DNA of 64,000 bases from Corynebacterium jeikeium (GTDB lineage Bacteria > Actinomycetota > Actinomycetes > Mycobacteriales > Mycobacteriaceae), in the NCBI GenBank assembly GCA_003955985.1, contig CP033784.1, positions 992,001 through 1,056,000 of the forward strand. The letters are read 5' to 3'. A program made the position numbers and the translations under genes. Of this stretch, positions 9,957-19,754 are shown one piece after another. Position 1 is the stretch's first letter, and each line of letters starts with the position of its first letter. The notes under the pieces are model-generated. The model saw only the letters and a program-made list of their open reading frames with translations. It did no database searches and was not told the DNA's origin.

Positions 9957-12152
9957 CTAGCCCTGCCACTTCAGCCAAACGGCGGTGTTGGCCGGCAGCA
10001 CCAAATCAATCGAGTGAGCCTGGCCGTTCCAACCGTGCTCAACCGCGGTCATAGTACCGTTTTCACCGTAGCCGGAGCCCTCGTAACGCGATGCGTTTGT
10101 GTTCAGAATCTCCGTCCATTGGCCACCGCGCGGTACGCCAATCTTGTAGATTTCCTGCGTGGTTCCCGACAGGTTATAGACACAGGCGACGACCGATCCA
10201 TCGGTGCCGTAACGGACAAAGGACACAACATTGTTTGTGGAATCATCCGCGTTAATCCACTGGAAGCCCTCTGGGCGGTCATCCTGGGTGTAGAACGCCG
10301 GGTTTTCCTTGTAGATGGCGTTGATGTCCTTAACCAGCAGCTGAATGCCGCGGTGGAATTCGCCGCTCCAACCTTCGAGGTTGTCCCAAGCCACGGACTC
10401 ATCGTGGTTCCACTCGTGGTTCTGGCCAAGATCCTGACCCTGGAATAGAAGCTGCTTGCCCGGGTGCGCCCACATGAAGGTCAGGAAAGTACGTAGGCCT
10501 GCGGCCTTATCCCAATCGCCGCCCGGCATGCGCTCCCACAGCGAGCCCTTGCCGTGCACGACCTCATCGTGGCTAATCGGCAGAATAAACTCTTCCGAGT
10601 AGGCGTAGACCATAGCGAAAGTGAGCTCATGGTGGTGGTAGGAGCGGTAAATCGGCTCCTTGCTGAAGTACTCCAGCGTGTCATTCATCCAGCCCATGTT
10701 CCACTTCATAGAGAAGCCCAAGCCACCGTGCTCGGTAGGTGCGGTCACACCCGGCCAAGAAGTGGATTCTTCGGCCACGGTGAGGAAGCCCGGGTTGTGC
10801 TTGTGTACCGTGGCGTTGAATTCCTGCAGGAACTGAACAGCATCGAGGTTTTCACGGCCACCGTACTGGTTCGGCAGCCACTCGCCTTCATTGCGGGAGT
10901 AGTCCAGGTACAGCATGGAAGCCACTGCGTCGACGCGCAGACCGTCGATGTGGAACTCTTCCGCCCAGTACAGTGCGTTGGCGTAGAGGAAGTTGCGTAC
11001 CTCGTTGCGGCCGAAGTCGAAAACGTAGGTGCCCCAGTCGCGCTGCTCGCCGCGGCGCCAGTCCGGGTGCTCGTAGCAAGCCGTGCCATCGAAGCGGGCA
11101 AGTGCGAACTCGTCCTTCGGGAAGTGCCCCGGAACCCAGTCCATGATGACACCGATGCCAGCGGCGTGGAAGGCATCAACTAGACCGCGGAACTGATCTG
11201 GGGTGCCGAAGCGGCTGGTCGGAGCGTAGTAGCCGGAAACCTGATAACCCCAGGAACCGGTGAACGGGTGCTCACATACTGGCATGAACTCCACGTGGGT
11301 GTAGCCCATGTCGACCACGTAGCGCACCAGCTTCTCCGCCATAACTTCGTAGCTCAGGCCCTGCTTCCAGGAACCCAAGTGGACCTCGTAGATAGAGATG
11401 GGCTCTTCGGTCCAGTCTGTGTTGGCGCGCTTTTCCATCCACGCTTGGTCGCCCCAGGCGTAGTCGGAGGTCGCAACAATCGACCCAGTAGCCGGTGGGA
11501 GCTCAGCAGCACGCGCCATCGGGTCGGCCTTATCGCGGCGCTGTCCTTCCGGTGTCGTGATGGCGAATTTATAGACATCGCCCTCACCCACACCCGGGAT
11601 GAACAGTTCCCAGATACCTGCGCCACCCATAGAGCGCATTGGGTACTGCGCGCCGTTCCACATACAGAAGTCACCGACCACGGCTACGCCACGTGCGTTC
11701 GGAGCCCAGACCGTAAACGAGGTGCCTTCGACCGTACCCAGCTCTGTGTCGTAACTGCGAAGGTGAGCACCGAGAACCTTCCACAGTTCCTCATGACGTC
11801 CTTCGCCGATTAGGTGCAGGTCACCAGCGCCAATAGTGGGGAGGAAACGGTAGCCGTCGGCACGCTCTACGGTTTCGCCGGAGTCCCACGTAATGCGCAG
11901 GCGGTAGTCGAAGTCATCGCCGCCTGGGACGAGGGCGGTGAAGAAACCGTCGCCCAGGTTCTCCGCTTCAAACTCGCCGCGCGTGCTGACGACAGTAACT
12001 GCCTGAGCGCCGAAGACCCTCGTGCGAATAACCGTGTCACCGTCCACGACGTGTGCGCCGTAGATGCTGTGCGGATCGTGATGGGTGCAGTAGCGCAGGC
12101 GATCCATATCGCCGGAATCAATTGCGAGGCGGGGATCTGTGTGGGCTCCCAT
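9957..12152 (-). CDS. glgB: 1,4-alpha-glucan branching enzyme
   Basis: GlgB introduces alpha-1,6 branches into glycogen and related alpha-glucan. The 731-residue product has the usual length, with a carbohydrate-binding-like N-terminal domain (about 1-230), a GH13 catalytic barrel and a C-terminal beta domain. GH13 motifs seen in order are [30 protein letters not shown] (nucleophile Asp), [10 protein letters not shown] (acid Glu) and [12 protein letters not shown]. The gene lies just downstream of glgE on the same strand, as in the mycobacterial and corynebacterial GlgE pathway. AAGGA precedes the ATG. Its 3' end now faces the insertion sequence instead of its original terminator. Confidence 0.98.
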   Translation of the reverse strand: MGAHTDPRLAIDSGDMDRLRYCTHHDPHSIYGAHVVDGDTVIRTRVFGAQAVTVVSTRGEFEAENLGDGFFTALVPGGDDFDYRLRITWDSGETVERADGYRFLPTIGAGDLHLIGEGRHEELWKVLGAHLRSYDTELGTVEGTSFTVWAPNARGVAVVGDFCMWNGAQYPMRSMGGAGIWELFIPGVGEGDVYKFAITTPEGQRRDKADPMARAAELPPATGSIVATSDYAWGDQAWMEKRANTDWTEEPISIYEVHLGSWKQGLSYEVMAEKLVRYVVDMGYTHVEFMPVCEHPFTGSWGYQVSGYYAPTSRFGTPDQFRGLVDAFHAAGIGVIMDWVPGHFPKDEFALARFDGTACYEHPDWRRGEQRDWGTYVFDFGRNEVRNFLYANALYWAEEFHIDGLRVDAVASMLYLDYSRNEGEWLPNQYGGRENLDAVQFLQEFNATVHKHNPGFLTVAEESTSWPGVTAPTEHGGLGFSMKWNMGWMNDTLEYFSKEPIYRSYHHHELTFAMVYAYSEEFILPISHDEVVHGKGSLWERMPGGDWDKAAGLRTFLTFMWAHPGKQLLFQGQDLGQNHEWNHDESVAWDNLEGWSGEFHRGIQLLVKDINAIYKENPAFYTQDDRPEGFQWINADDSTNNVVSFVRYGTDGSVVACVYNLSGTTQEIYKIGVPRGGQWTEILNTNASRYEGSGYGENGTMTAVEHGWNGQAHSIDLVLPANTAVWLKWQG

Positions 12153-12332
12153 GGAAGGTCCTTCCGAAGCGTTTCTAGGTAGGTGAATGTGAAGTTGTTG
12201 AGTTCAGTTCTAAAGAAATAGAGGGAGGTAGGGGACAGTGGGCTGCTAACTCACCCGCCAGCCTAACGACGAATCGTTGCGACAGTGGTCAGGTCAGCGG
12301 CCCACTAACCCCGAAAGTTCCCAGCAAGCGTC
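12153..12332. repeat. glgE-glgB intergenic region with long imperfect inverted repeat
   Basis: Between glgE and glgB, AGTGGGCTGCT (12237-12247) faces AGCGGCCCACT (12296-12306), matching at 10 of 11 positions, around a smaller AACGA...TCGTT symmetry. There is no T tract on the minus strand, so it is more likely a leader RNA structure or partial processing site than a terminator. Confidence 0.4.
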
Positions 12333-14363
12333 CTAGCCCTCGTAGTCGGGGACGTCGCGCCAAGCCAACTTGTGGCGGAGCTTGACATCGATTTCCGGCA
12401 GCTTGATGATGTGCGCGACGTTTTCCCACGGTGCCAGGCGGACGTAGTTGTCCTTGCCCCAGTTGAACTGGTTGCCGGTAATCAAGTCAGTGACATCCAT
12501 GCGGTCATGGTTGCGGAGCCCAATGCGATCCATGTCGAGGTGCACGGTAGCTTCCTGGGCATTCCATGGATCGAGGTTGAGGACAACGAGGATGGCATCG
12601 CCGGTGACCGGATCGAGCTTCGAGTAAGCCAGTAGGTTGTCATTGTCGATGTCGTGGAAGTGCAGGTTGCGCAGCTGCTGCAGAGCAGGGTGCTCGCGGC
12701 GAATCTTGTTCAGCGTGGCAATGAACGGCTCCAGCGAGTTGCCGGTGGCCAGTGCCTGGTCGTAATCGCGGCTGCGGAGCTGGTACTTCTCGCTGTCGAG
12801 GTACTCCTCGGAGCCCTCCTTGACCGGAACGTTTTCAAACAGCTCGAAGCCGGAGTACATGCCCCACAGCGGAGATAGGGTTGAAGCCAGCGCGGCGCGG
12901 ATGGCGAAGGCGCCACGGCCGCCCTTGACCAGGAAGTCATGCAGAATATCTGGGGTATTGACCCATAGGGATGGGCGAGCGATGTCCGCATGGCGGGTAA
13001 TCTCCTCGCCGAATTCGGTCAGCTCTTCCTTCGTAGTCTTCCACGGGAAGTAGATGTAGGACTGAGTGAAGCCAGCCTTGGCCAGGCCGTAGAGGCGGGC
13101 CGGGGCGGTGAAGGCCTCGGCGAGGAAGATGACCTCCGGGTTGGTTTCGTGAACGGTTTCAATCAGCCATTCCCAGAAGTTGCCCGGCTTGGTGTGGGGG
13201 TTATCCACGCGGAAGACCTTGACTCCACGCTTGACCCAAAACTTCACTACACGCAGAACCTCTGCGTACAGGCCCTTGGCATCGTTGTCGAAATTCAGCG
13301 GGTAGATGTCCTGGTACTTCTTCGGCGGATTCTCGGCGTAGGCAATGGTGCCGTCCGGCAGCACGGTGAACCACTCCGGGTGAGCCTTAGCCCAGGGGTG
13401 GTCCGGTGCACACTGGAGCGCTAGGTCGATAGCGACCTCGAGGTCGCGCTCCTTAGCAGCCTTGATGAATTCCTTGAAGTCCTTTTCGTCACCGAGGCTC
13501 GGGTGGATGGCGTCGTGGCCACCTTCTGCGGAGCCGATAGCCCACGGAGATCCGACATCGCCCGGTTCCGGGGTCAGGGTGTTGTTGCGACCCTTGCGGT
13601 TGATTTCACCGATTGGGTGAATCGGAGGCAGATAGACCGTGTCGAAGCCCATGCGCTGAGCGCGATCAAGCTGTGCAACCGCAGTCTTGAATGTGCCGTG
13701 TAGCAGCTCGCCATTTTCGCCGTAACCACCGTTGGAACGGGGGAAGAACTCATACCAAGAGGAGTACAGGGCTTCGCGGCGGTCAACCTTGATCTTGCGG
13801 GTCTTTCCGCGGGTCAAAAGGTCGCGCACCGGGTGCGCCTGCAAAATGGCGCGGGTTTCGTCGGAAAGCGCGGCTGCAATGCGGGCGCGAAGATCGCCGT
13901 CGCCGCGCAGACCTGCGGCGATGGAGCGTAGGTGGTTGCGGTGGATAGCAGCGGCACCAGCGGCGGCGCGGTCGAAGAGAGCGGCGCCAATTTCTAGATC
14001 ATTAGCGAGTTCAGCTTCGCTCTGACCCGCCTCGAACTTCTTGGTGATAGCGTTGCGCCACGTTGCCATCGGGTCGGACCAGGCATCAATGCGAATGGTC
14101 CACAGCCCGGGAACGTCTGGGACGAAGGTGGCGTTGACCTGATTTGGATCATGGTCAGAAAAGTGCATTGGAATGCGCTGTGAGCGGGAAGCAAAAGCTG
14201 ATTCCTTCGGTCCCTTGACGTTGAGCGTGGCGTTCATCGCGTCATGGCCTTCTCGCCAAATGACGGCAAAGGTTGGGACGACTTCACCCACTACGGCCTT
14301 CGATGGAGTTGCACCACCGTTGATTTGAGGACGGATGTCATCAATACCGATTCGACCAGTCAT
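12333..14363 (-). CDS. glgE: Alpha-1,4-glucan:maltose-1-phosphate maltosyltransferase
   Basis: GlgE extends alpha-1,4-glucan chains using maltose-1-phosphate as donor and is the elongating enzyme of the actinobacterial GlgE pathway. The 676-residue product has an N-terminal beta domain, a helical insert (about 110-200) and a GH13_3 barrel. Motifs seen are DTVYLPPIHPIGEINRKG, AIDLALQCAPDHPW, FRVDNPHTKPGNFWEW (nucleophile Asp), FLAEAFTAPARLYGLAK (Glu) and WVNTPDILHDF. The ATG at 14361-14363 is supported by AGGAGA 9 nt upstream and by the typical MTGRIGIDDIRP start; the open frame extends further but without family similarity. glgB follows on the same strand. Confidence 0.97.
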   Translation of the reverse strand: MTGRIGIDDIRPQINGGATPSKAVVGEVVPTFAVIWREGHDAMNATLNVKGPKESAFASRSQRIPMHFSDHDPNQVNATFVPDVPGLWTIRIDAWSDPMATWRNAITKKFEAGQSEAELANDLEIGAALFDRAAAGAAAIHRNHLRSIAAGLRGDGDLRARIAAALSDETRAILQAHPVRDLLTRGKTRKIKVDRREALYSSWYEFFPRSNGGYGENGELLHGTFKTAVAQLDRAQRMGFDTVYLPPIHPIGEINRKGRNNTLTPEPGDVGSPWAIGSAEGGHDAIHPSLGDEKDFKEFIKAAKERDLEVAIDLALQCAPDHPWAKAHPEWFTVLPDGTIAYAENPPKKYQDIYPLNFDNDAKGLYAEVLRVVKFWVKRGVKVFRVDNPHTKPGNFWEWLIETVHETNPEVIFLAEAFTAPARLYGLAKAGFTQSYIYFPWKTTKEELTEFGEEITRHADIARPSLWVNTPDILHDFLVKGGRGAFAIRAALASTLSPLWGMYSGFELFENVPVKEGSEEYLDSEKYQLRSRDYDQALATGNSLEPFIATLNKIRREHPALQQLRNLHFHDIDNDNLLAYSKLDPVTGDAILVVLNLDPWNAQEATVHLDMDRIGLRNHDRMDVTDLITGNQFNWGKDNYVRLAPWENVAHIIKLPEIDVKLRHKLAWRDVPDYEG

Positions 14364-14503
14364 AAAAGACGTTCTCCTAATTGTCGGCGAGCTAGGTGAA
14401 AATCGAAGCAAAACCATCTCGAGTGAACTCGATTTGCTCTCTACCGAGGATAGATGAGAATGTCCAAGCGCACATTTGGGCAAAGTTAGGGCACCATGGA
14501 TGT

Positions 14504-15340
14504 GTGGCTGAATTGGAAGAAGACTTTAACGAAGATTTGCTACTCGACTTTCGCGACGTAAACCTCATCCGTGGTGGCCGTACGCTGGTCGGGCCGGTCG
14601 ATTGGCAAGTAGAACTTGACGAGCGCTGGGTCATCATGGGGCCGAACGGTGCAGGCAAAACTTCTTTGATGCGCATTGCTGCAGCGGAGGAATTCCCGTC
14701 TTCAGGGGTGGCCCATGTGATGGGCGAGCAGATTGGGCGCACCGACATGCGTGATTTGCGCACCATGATTGGTTTGACATCATCGTCGATTGCTCACCGC
14801 ATTCCCAATGACGAAAAGGTCGCGGACCTTGTTATTTCCGCCAGTTACTCCGTCCTGGGGCGCTGGCGTGAGACCTATGAAGAGATGGATTTCGAACAGC
14901 TCTCCGAGATTCTCGAGCGCATGGGCGCTGAGCATCTTGCAGACCGCACCTGGGGCACTCTCAGCGAGGGAGAGCGCAAGCGCGTACTCATCGCACGAGC
15001 CATGATGGTCAACCCCGAATTGCTGCTTCTCGACGAGCCGGGAGCCGGGCTCGACCTGGGCGGTCGCGAGGACCTGGTCGGTTACTTAGGCGAACTCGCA
15101 CTCGACCCGGATGCGCCGGCGATGGTGATGATTACGCACCACCCGGAAGAAATTCCGTACGGCTTCACCCATGCGATGCTCCTCGACGAAGGCAATGTCA
15201 TCGCACAGGGGCTTATTGACGACGTCCTGACCAGCGAGAACCTGACCAGGGCTTTCCACCAGGAAATCGTCGTCGATCGCATCGATGATCGCTACTTTGC
15301 GCGCCGGGCACGGCCTGCTGGAAAGCACCGGAAGAAGTAG
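14504..15340 (+). CDS. ABC transporter ATP-binding protein
   Basis: This is a stand-alone ABC ATPase with no permease beside it. It has Walker A GPNGAGKT, signature LSEGERKRVLIARAM, Walker B LLLLDEPGAGLDLGG and the H-loop MITHHPEE. The protein resembles the ModF/PhnC-like ATPases encoded between glgE and a Nudix gene in corynebacteria, for which I know no established substrate. The GTG start is a choice: it begins VAELEEDFNEDLLLDF, close to the first conserved strand, and the upstream 36 codons overlap the divergent promoter region. No strong ribosome site supports it, so the start is uncertain. The Nudix gene begins 6 nt after the stop. Confidence 0.85.
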   Translation: MAELEEDFNEDLLLDFRDVNLIRGGRTLVGPVDWQVELDERWVIMGPNGAGKTSLMRIAAAEEFPSSGVAHVMGEQIGRTDMRDLRTMIGLTSSSIAHRIPNDEKVADLVISASYSVLGRWRETYEEMDFEQLSEILERMGAEHLADRTWGTLSEGERKRVLIARAMMVNPELLLLDEPGAGLDLGGREDLVGYLGELALDPDAPAMVMITHHPEEIPYGFTHAMLLDEGNVIAQGLIDDVLTSENLTRAFHQEIVVDRIDDRYFARRARPAGKHRKK

Positions 15341-15346
15341 ACGCTC

Positions 15347-16186
15347 ATGGCGGTTCCGACACCTGAAACCCCGAATACGCCCGCGTCGCCGAAACTGGCA
15401 GCGACCGTGTTGCTGCTCCGCGACACCCACTGCGGGCTCGAGGTCTACGTTCAAGAACGCGTATCCTCAATGCGCTTTGCGGCCAACATGACCGTGTTTC
15501 CTGGCGGTGGAGTAGACCGGCGTGATTTCCCAGCTGTCGCGAATGAGGTCATGGCCGTGACCGGACCGTCGGAAGCCGACCCCGAGTCGCGGATCGCGCA
15601 GGCTTTTAACGTCGGTCGCGCGCGGGCGCACGCGCTCACCTGCGCGGCCGTGCGTGAGACCTTTGAGGAAACAGGCACTCTGCTGGTTCGCGATGCTGGC
15701 GGTGAGATTGTCGCAGATGGCCACCGCTTCCACCGTCAGCGACGACAGTTGGAAGCCCACGAGTTGTCGTTGACGGATTTCCTTAGCAATGAAAATCTGG
15801 CGCTCGATGCCGAACTCGTCAGTCCTTGGGCTAACTGGGTGACACCCGAATCCAACCCCATTCGCTACGACACCTATTTCTTCCTCGCCGCGCTTCCCGA
15901 CGGTCAAAGGGCCGACGGTGACACCTCTGAGGCATCATCTTCAGGCTGGTTCCGCCCGACTACGATTTTGGATGGATGGCGCCGTGGGCTACTTGGCCTC
16001 ATGCCTCCGACCTGGGCGCAACTGACTCGCTTGGACGGTGTCAGTACTGTGGCGGAGGCTCTCGAGGCGGCCAGAAACACTCCGGTGCGACGCACCAGTA
16101 GTGACTTCCTCGGGGAACCTTTTATGGATGAGTACTTTGCCGTTGCCACCCACATGGGGCATTTGCGCAAAGGTATGAACCGTTAG
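15347..16186 (+). CDS. Nudix hydrolase
   Basis: The 279-residue product begins with a short Pro/Thr-rich stretch and then a Nudix fold (KLAATVLLLRDTHCGLEVYVQ). The Nudix box is partly degenerate, with CAAVRETFEETGTLLV carrying the RE-x-x-EE-x-G core. The long stretch between the GGG loop (FPGGGVD) and the box, plus the C-terminal helical region, resembles the NUDT19/CoA-diphosphatase-like branch. The substrate is unknown. It is cotranscribed with the ABC ATPase (6-nt gap). Confidence 0.88.
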   Translation: MAVPTPETPNTPASPKLAATVLLLRDTHCGLEVYVQERVSSMRFAANMTVFPGGGVDRRDFPAVANEVMAVTGPSEADPESRIAQAFNVGRARAHALTCAAVRETFEETGTLLVRDAGGEIVADGHRFHRQRRQLEAHELSLTDFLSNENLALDAELVSPWANWVTPESNPIRYDTYFFLAALPDGQRADGDTSEASSSGWFRPTTILDGWRRGLLGLMPPTWAQLTRLDGVSTVAEALEAARNTPVRRTSSDFLGEPFMDEYFAVATHMGHLRKGMNR

Positions 16187-16240
16187 CCGACTACTCAACC
16201 CCCGTTAACCGGCTGATCCCTAGTTGGAAGGAGATAACGA

Positions 16241-17425
16241 GTGTCCCTGTCCGCTGCAGAGGTGGCCGCTGTTGCTGCTCACCCGGAGTGGCTAGATGAG
16301 GCCGACCAGCTCGCGCTCACTAAAAAATCTCTGATTGCAGACTCCGCGCATCTACGCCAACACTGTGGCGAGTTTGGTCGCGCGGTCATTGAAGTCGCGG
16401 CAGCTCGGCGTTCGGCGGTCAGCAAACTGCCAGGGGACTGGATCTTCTCTTCCGAAGCAGCGCAACAGGCCACGCCCTTTGTCGTCGCGCTGGCTCGTGC
16501 TCGTAGGCTTGCGCATCTCGGTGTCGAAGCAGTGGCCGATGTGACCTGCTCCATTGGTACTGAAGTGGCAGCAATTGACCACGAGGGCCTGACCGTTGTC
16601 GGGTCTGATCTCGACCTTGCACGGCTGGCCATGGCGCGGCATAACGTCGGCAAGAACATCTTCGCGCAGGCCGATGCTTTGCAACCGGCCTTTGACGCAC
16701 CTGTCATTGTCGCTGACCCTGCCCGCCGCTCCGGTGGGCGTAGAATCACCAACCCGGAGGACTTGCTCCCATCGCTGCCGGCGCTCATAGCTGCCTGGCC
16801 CGACAAAGAACTAGCTATCAAATGCGCGCCAGGCCTCGACTTCAGCGAGTGGAGCGGGGAAGTGGCTGTCACTTCGGTGGACGGTGCGGTCAAGGAGGCA
16901 TGTCTATATACGCCGGGGCTGGCCGGAGTTACCGATGGGCAATCCGTAACGCGATCGGCGATGGTTATCCAGACCGTCGATAAGCACAGGCCGTTAGAGT
17001 TGTCGGCGGTGGACGTGCAGACATACGACGACACCATGCCTGACGACGTCGATGTGCGCGCTGCCGGCCGGTACATCATTGATCCGGATGGGGCGATTGT
17101 GCGCGCCGGGCTGGTGCGGCATTTTGCGGCGGCGCATGGGCTCTGGCAGCTCGATGAGCGGATTGCGCACGTCAGTGGCGATGTTTTGCCGCAGGGGATT
17201 GCCGGGTTCGAAGTTATTGAGCAAGTGGGGTTGAAGCAGGTTCGCAAGGCACTGGCAGCGTTGGATTGCGGATCGGTGGAGATTCTCGTGCGCGGCGTAG
17301 ACGTCAACCCCGACGCGTTGCGCAAGCAGTGGAAACTTAAGGGCTCCAGGGCATTGGCGGTGGTTGTCACGCGCATCGGACGGAGCGCGACGGCGTTTAT
17401 CTGTCAGCCCCGGGAGATCGGTTAA
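16241..17425 (+). CDS. THUMP-like/class I SAM-dependent methyltransferase-like protein
   Basis: The 394-residue product has an N-terminal helical domain (about 1-90) and a Rossmann methyltransferase-like domain. Motif I is seen as VADVTCSIGTEVAAI, an acidic residue ends the next strand (VVGSDLD), and VIVADPARRSGGRR stands where RNA methyltransferases have their catalytic DPP motif. The C-terminal part includes a THUMP-like region reported in this actinobacterial family. Target unknown; tRNA or rRNA is plausible. A strong AAGGAGATAACGA site sets the GTG start. Confidence 0.8.
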   Translation: MSLSAAEVAAVAAHPEWLDEADQLALTKKSLIADSAHLRQHCGEFGRAVIEVAAARRSAVSKLPGDWIFSSEAAQQATPFVVALARARRLAHLGVEAVADVTCSIGTEVAAIDHEGLTVVGSDLDLARLAMARHNVGKNIFAQADALQPAFDAPVIVADPARRSGGRRITNPEDLLPSLPALIAAWPDKELAIKCAPGLDFSEWSGEVAVTSVDGAVKEACLYTPGLAGVTDGQSVTRSAMVIQTVDKHRPLELSAVDVQTYDDTMPDDVDVRAAGRYIIDPDGAIVRAGLVRHFAAAHGLWQLDERIAHVSGDVLPQGIAGFEVIEQVGLKQVRKALAALDCGSVEILVRGVDVNPDALRKQWKLKGSRALAVVVTRIGRSATAFICQPREIG

Positions 17426-17762
17426 GGACCGCTTTACGACGGAAAACTGGTGGGGGTAGCCCGTTGGGGATCGGTGTTTGCTGTCGGCGAATACTGCGGA
17501 GACAGCTGCAGTTGATTGCGTACTATTAACGTCTGACATGCGGAAATGGCATGTTGGCGGGCAGGCTGTGCTCGTGGTGTAGAAAAAAATTTAAAAAAAT
17601 AACGACATTGTTATCTGGATCACCTTCGCATTGGCGATAGGTTCTGTTATCTTCAACACAGACGACCTAGAGCGTGGCCTGGTTCACTTTATTGTGAGGC
17701 GGCTTGCGAAGTAAGGTCAGATAAACGTTCACCAGTAATCAACCAGTAAGGACGACAGAAAA
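17426..17762. other. etfB upstream region with inverted repeat and A+T-rich tract
   Basis: In this 337-base region the inverted repeat ACATGC-N7-GCATGT at 17536-17554 lies just after a possible -10 box TACTAT (17521-17526). An unusual A/T run (A7-TTT-A7) follows at 17583-17599, then about 160 nt to the etfB start. The position of the repeat downstream of the -10 would suit an operator. No small ORF or RNA gene was recognised. Confidence 0.45.
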
Positions 17763-18548
17763 ATGCCGAACATCGTGGTTCTGGTCAAGCAGGTTCCGGA
17801 CACCTGGTCCGAGCGTAAGCTCACCGATGACAAGTTTGTCCTCGATCGTGAGTCTGCAGACGCAGTTCTCGACGAAATTAATGAGAACGCTGTTGAGGCT
17901 GCCCTGCAGCTGAAGGAAGAGCACGGCGGAAACGTTACCGTCGCAACTGTTGGCCCGGATCGTGCCATCGAGGCACTGCGCAAGGCTCTGTCCATGGGCG
18001 CAGACGACGCCGTCATTCTTTCGGACGACGCACTTGAAGGTTCCGACGCTGTTCAGACCGCATGGGCTCTGTCCAACGTCATTGACACCCTCGAAGATGT
18101 TGACCTCATCGTCACCGGTAACGCCTCCACCGACGGTGGCACCGCTTCCGTCCCGGCTATCCTCGGTGTCTACCGCGACCTCCCGGTTCTGACTCACCTG
18201 CGTTCCGTCGCTATCGACGGTGACTCCATCACCGGTGAGCGCGAGGTCGAAGACGGCATCTACCAGCTCAAGGCATCCCTGCCGGCAGTCGTTTCCGTCA
18301 CTGAGAAGGCTAATAGCCCGCGCTTCGCATCCTTCAAGGGCATCATGGCCGCTAAGAAGAAGCCGGTCACCGAGCTGACTCTGGACGATGTTGCTGCTGA
18401 GGCAGAGCAGGTTGGTCTCGAAAACGCTGCTACCGGTGTCACTGGCTCCACTCCGAAGCCGGCTAAGACCGCTGGTGAGCGCATTAACGATGAGGGAGAC
18501 GGCGGCGCCAAGCTGGCCGAGTACCTCAAGGCCCAGAAGTTCATCTAA
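17763..18548 (+). CDS. etfB: Electron transfer flavoprotein beta subunit
   Basis: EtfB pairs with EtfA to accept electrons from acyl-CoA dehydrogenases and pass them to the quinone pool through ETF dehydrogenase. The 261-residue product has the family length and the expected MPNIVVLVKQVPDTWSERK start, the conserved ALSMGADDAVILSD and the recognition-loop region ending GIMAAKKKPV. AAGGACGACAG lies before the ATG. etfA follows 54 nt downstream, forming an etfBA operon, and iscS comes next, as in the corynebacterial fixAB-nifS arrangement. Confidence 0.97.
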   Translation: MPNIVVLVKQVPDTWSERKLTDDKFVLDRESADAVLDEINENAVEAALQLKEEHGGNVTVATVGPDRAIEALRKALSMGADDAVILSDDALEGSDAVQTAWALSNVIDTLEDVDLIVTGNASTDGGTASVPAILGVYRDLPVLTHLRSVAIDGDSITGEREVEDGIYQLKASLPAVVSVTEKANSPRFASFKGIMAAKKKPVTELTLDDVAAEAEQVGLENAATGVTGSTPKPAKTAGERINDEGDGGAKLAEYLKAQKFI

Positions 18549-18602
18549 GGCGCTTGACGCGAATAGAAGACAAATAGAGATACAAGTAGGAGAAAGATCA
18601 CT

Positions 18603-19547
18603 ATGACCGACGTCCTCGTTCTCGTCGAGCACGCAAATGGCGAGCTGAAGAACACCACCGCTGAACTGCTGACCGCTGCTTCCGCATTCGGCACCCCGGC
18701 CGCAGTTGTCGTGGGTACCCCGGGTACCGCTGCTGGCTTCGCAGACACCCTGGCCTCCTACGGCGCTGGCGAGATTCTCGCTGCTGAGTCCGACGATGCC
18801 GACAAGTACCTGATCACCCCTGAGGTTGACGTTCTCGTCGGCCTGGCCTCCGAGCGTGAGGTTCCGGTGCTGGTTTCCGCTTCCGCAACCGGCAAGGAAA
18901 TCGCTGGCCGCGTCGCTGCGCTGACCGGTTCCGGTCTGCTGTCCGACGTTGTTGCTATCAACGATGACGCTTCCGTTAAGTACTCCATCTTCGGTGGCGA
19001 GTACATCGTCGACGGTGTCGGCTACGGCGCATCCCCGGTCTACGCTCTGCGTCCGGGCTCCGTTGACCCGGAGGAGAAGTCCGGTTCCGCTGACGTTACC
19101 GAGATTGCATTCCCAGAGATCGGCAACAACGCTGTCGAGATCGTTTCCTTCGCACCGGCTGAGGGCGGCGACCGTCCGGAGCTGACCGAGGCTAAGCTGG
19201 TTGTTTCCGGTGGCCGCGGTGTCGCATCCGAGGATGGCTTCAAGAACGTTGTTGAGCCGCTGGCAGACGTTCTCGGCGCAGCTGTTGGTGCTTCCCGTGC
19301 TGCTGTTGACGCTGGCTACTACCCGGGTCAGTTCCAGGTTGGCCAGACCGGTAAGACCGTTTCCCCGGACCTCTACGTTGCTCTGGGTATTTCCGGTGCT
19401 ATCCAGCACAAGGCAGGTATGCAGACCTCCAAGACCATCGTTGTGGTCAACAAGGACGAAGAGGCTCCGCTGTTCGAGATTGCTGACTTTGGTGTCGTCG
19501 GTGACCTGTTCGACGTTGTCCCGCAGGCTATCGAGAACCTGAAGTAA
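18603..19547 (+). CDS. etfA: Electron transfer flavoprotein alpha subunit
   Basis: EtfA binds FAD in its C-terminal domain. The 314-residue product begins MTDVLVLVEHANGELK. The FAD signature is present near its end: GQTGKTVSPDLYVALGISG followed by IQHKAGMQTSKTIVVVNKD and the FEIADFGVVGDLF close. It forms a complex with the product of the gene just upstream. AGGAGAAAGATCACT lies before the ATG. It is followed by a stem-loop region and a strong terminator. Confidence 0.97.
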   Translation: MTDVLVLVEHANGELKNTTAELLTAASAFGTPAAVVVGTPGTAAGFADTLASYGAGEILAAESDDADKYLITPEVDVLVGLASEREVPVLVSASATGKEIAGRVAALTGSGLLSDVVAINDDASVKYSIFGGEYIVDGVGYGASPVYALRPGSVDPEEKSGSADVTEIAFPEIGNNAVEIVSFAPAEGGDRPELTEAKLVVSGGRGVASEDGFKNVVEPLADVLGAAVGASRAAVDAGYYPGQFQVGQTGKTVSPDLYVALGISGAIQHKAGMQTSKTIVVVNKDEEAPLFEIADFGVVGDLFDVVPQAIENLK

Positions 19548-19560
19548 TACGCACTTGCCT

Positions 19561-19668
19561 TAAGGCTGCTAGTTGCGTAAGGCTGCTGGCCGAGAGTCAA
19601 CTCGGCTAGCAACTACCCGCTCGGGGTGGGCACAGATTTCCTGTCTGTTCCCGCCCCGAGCATTTTTT
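19561..19668 (+). terminator. Stem-loop region and intrinsic terminator after etfA
   Basis: A first hairpin GCCGAG (19589-19594) / CTCGGC (19601-19606) is followed by the main stem GCTCGGGGTGGG (19619-19630) / CCCGCCCCGAGC (up to 19661) and T6. The sequence TAAGGCTGCT also occurs twice, 17 bp apart (19561 and 19578). Confidence 0.85.
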
Positions 19669-19742
19669 GGTCCTACTCATCTGTTCGTGCAGACAGTGAG
19701 GTTTAACTATGGCGGATAGTGAGCATAAGGCGCACGCAGCGT

Positions 19743-19748
19743 TATACT
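19743..19748 (+). promoter_or_regulatory. Putative -10 box for leaderless iscS mRNA
   Basis: TATACT ends 6 nt before the ATG at 19755, so the transcript would begin at the start codon. Confidence 0.55.
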
Positions 19749-19754
19749 GCCTGC

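Noticed and set aside
14470..14486. A GlxR-type cAMP receptor site (TGTCCAAGCGCACA) between glgE and the ABC gene
   Set aside because: The TGTGA-N6-TCACA core is not met; only the outer TGT and ACA match.
14364..14503. A longer N-terminus for the ABC ATPase (from 14396)
   Set aside because: The added 36 residues have no ABC similarity and lie over the divergent glgE promoter region, though the chosen GTG also lacks a strong ribosome site.
17739..19409. A 556-codon open frame antisense to etfBA
   Set aside because: It covers both etf genes, is low-complexity in translation and has no recognisable domain; etfB and etfA are certain.
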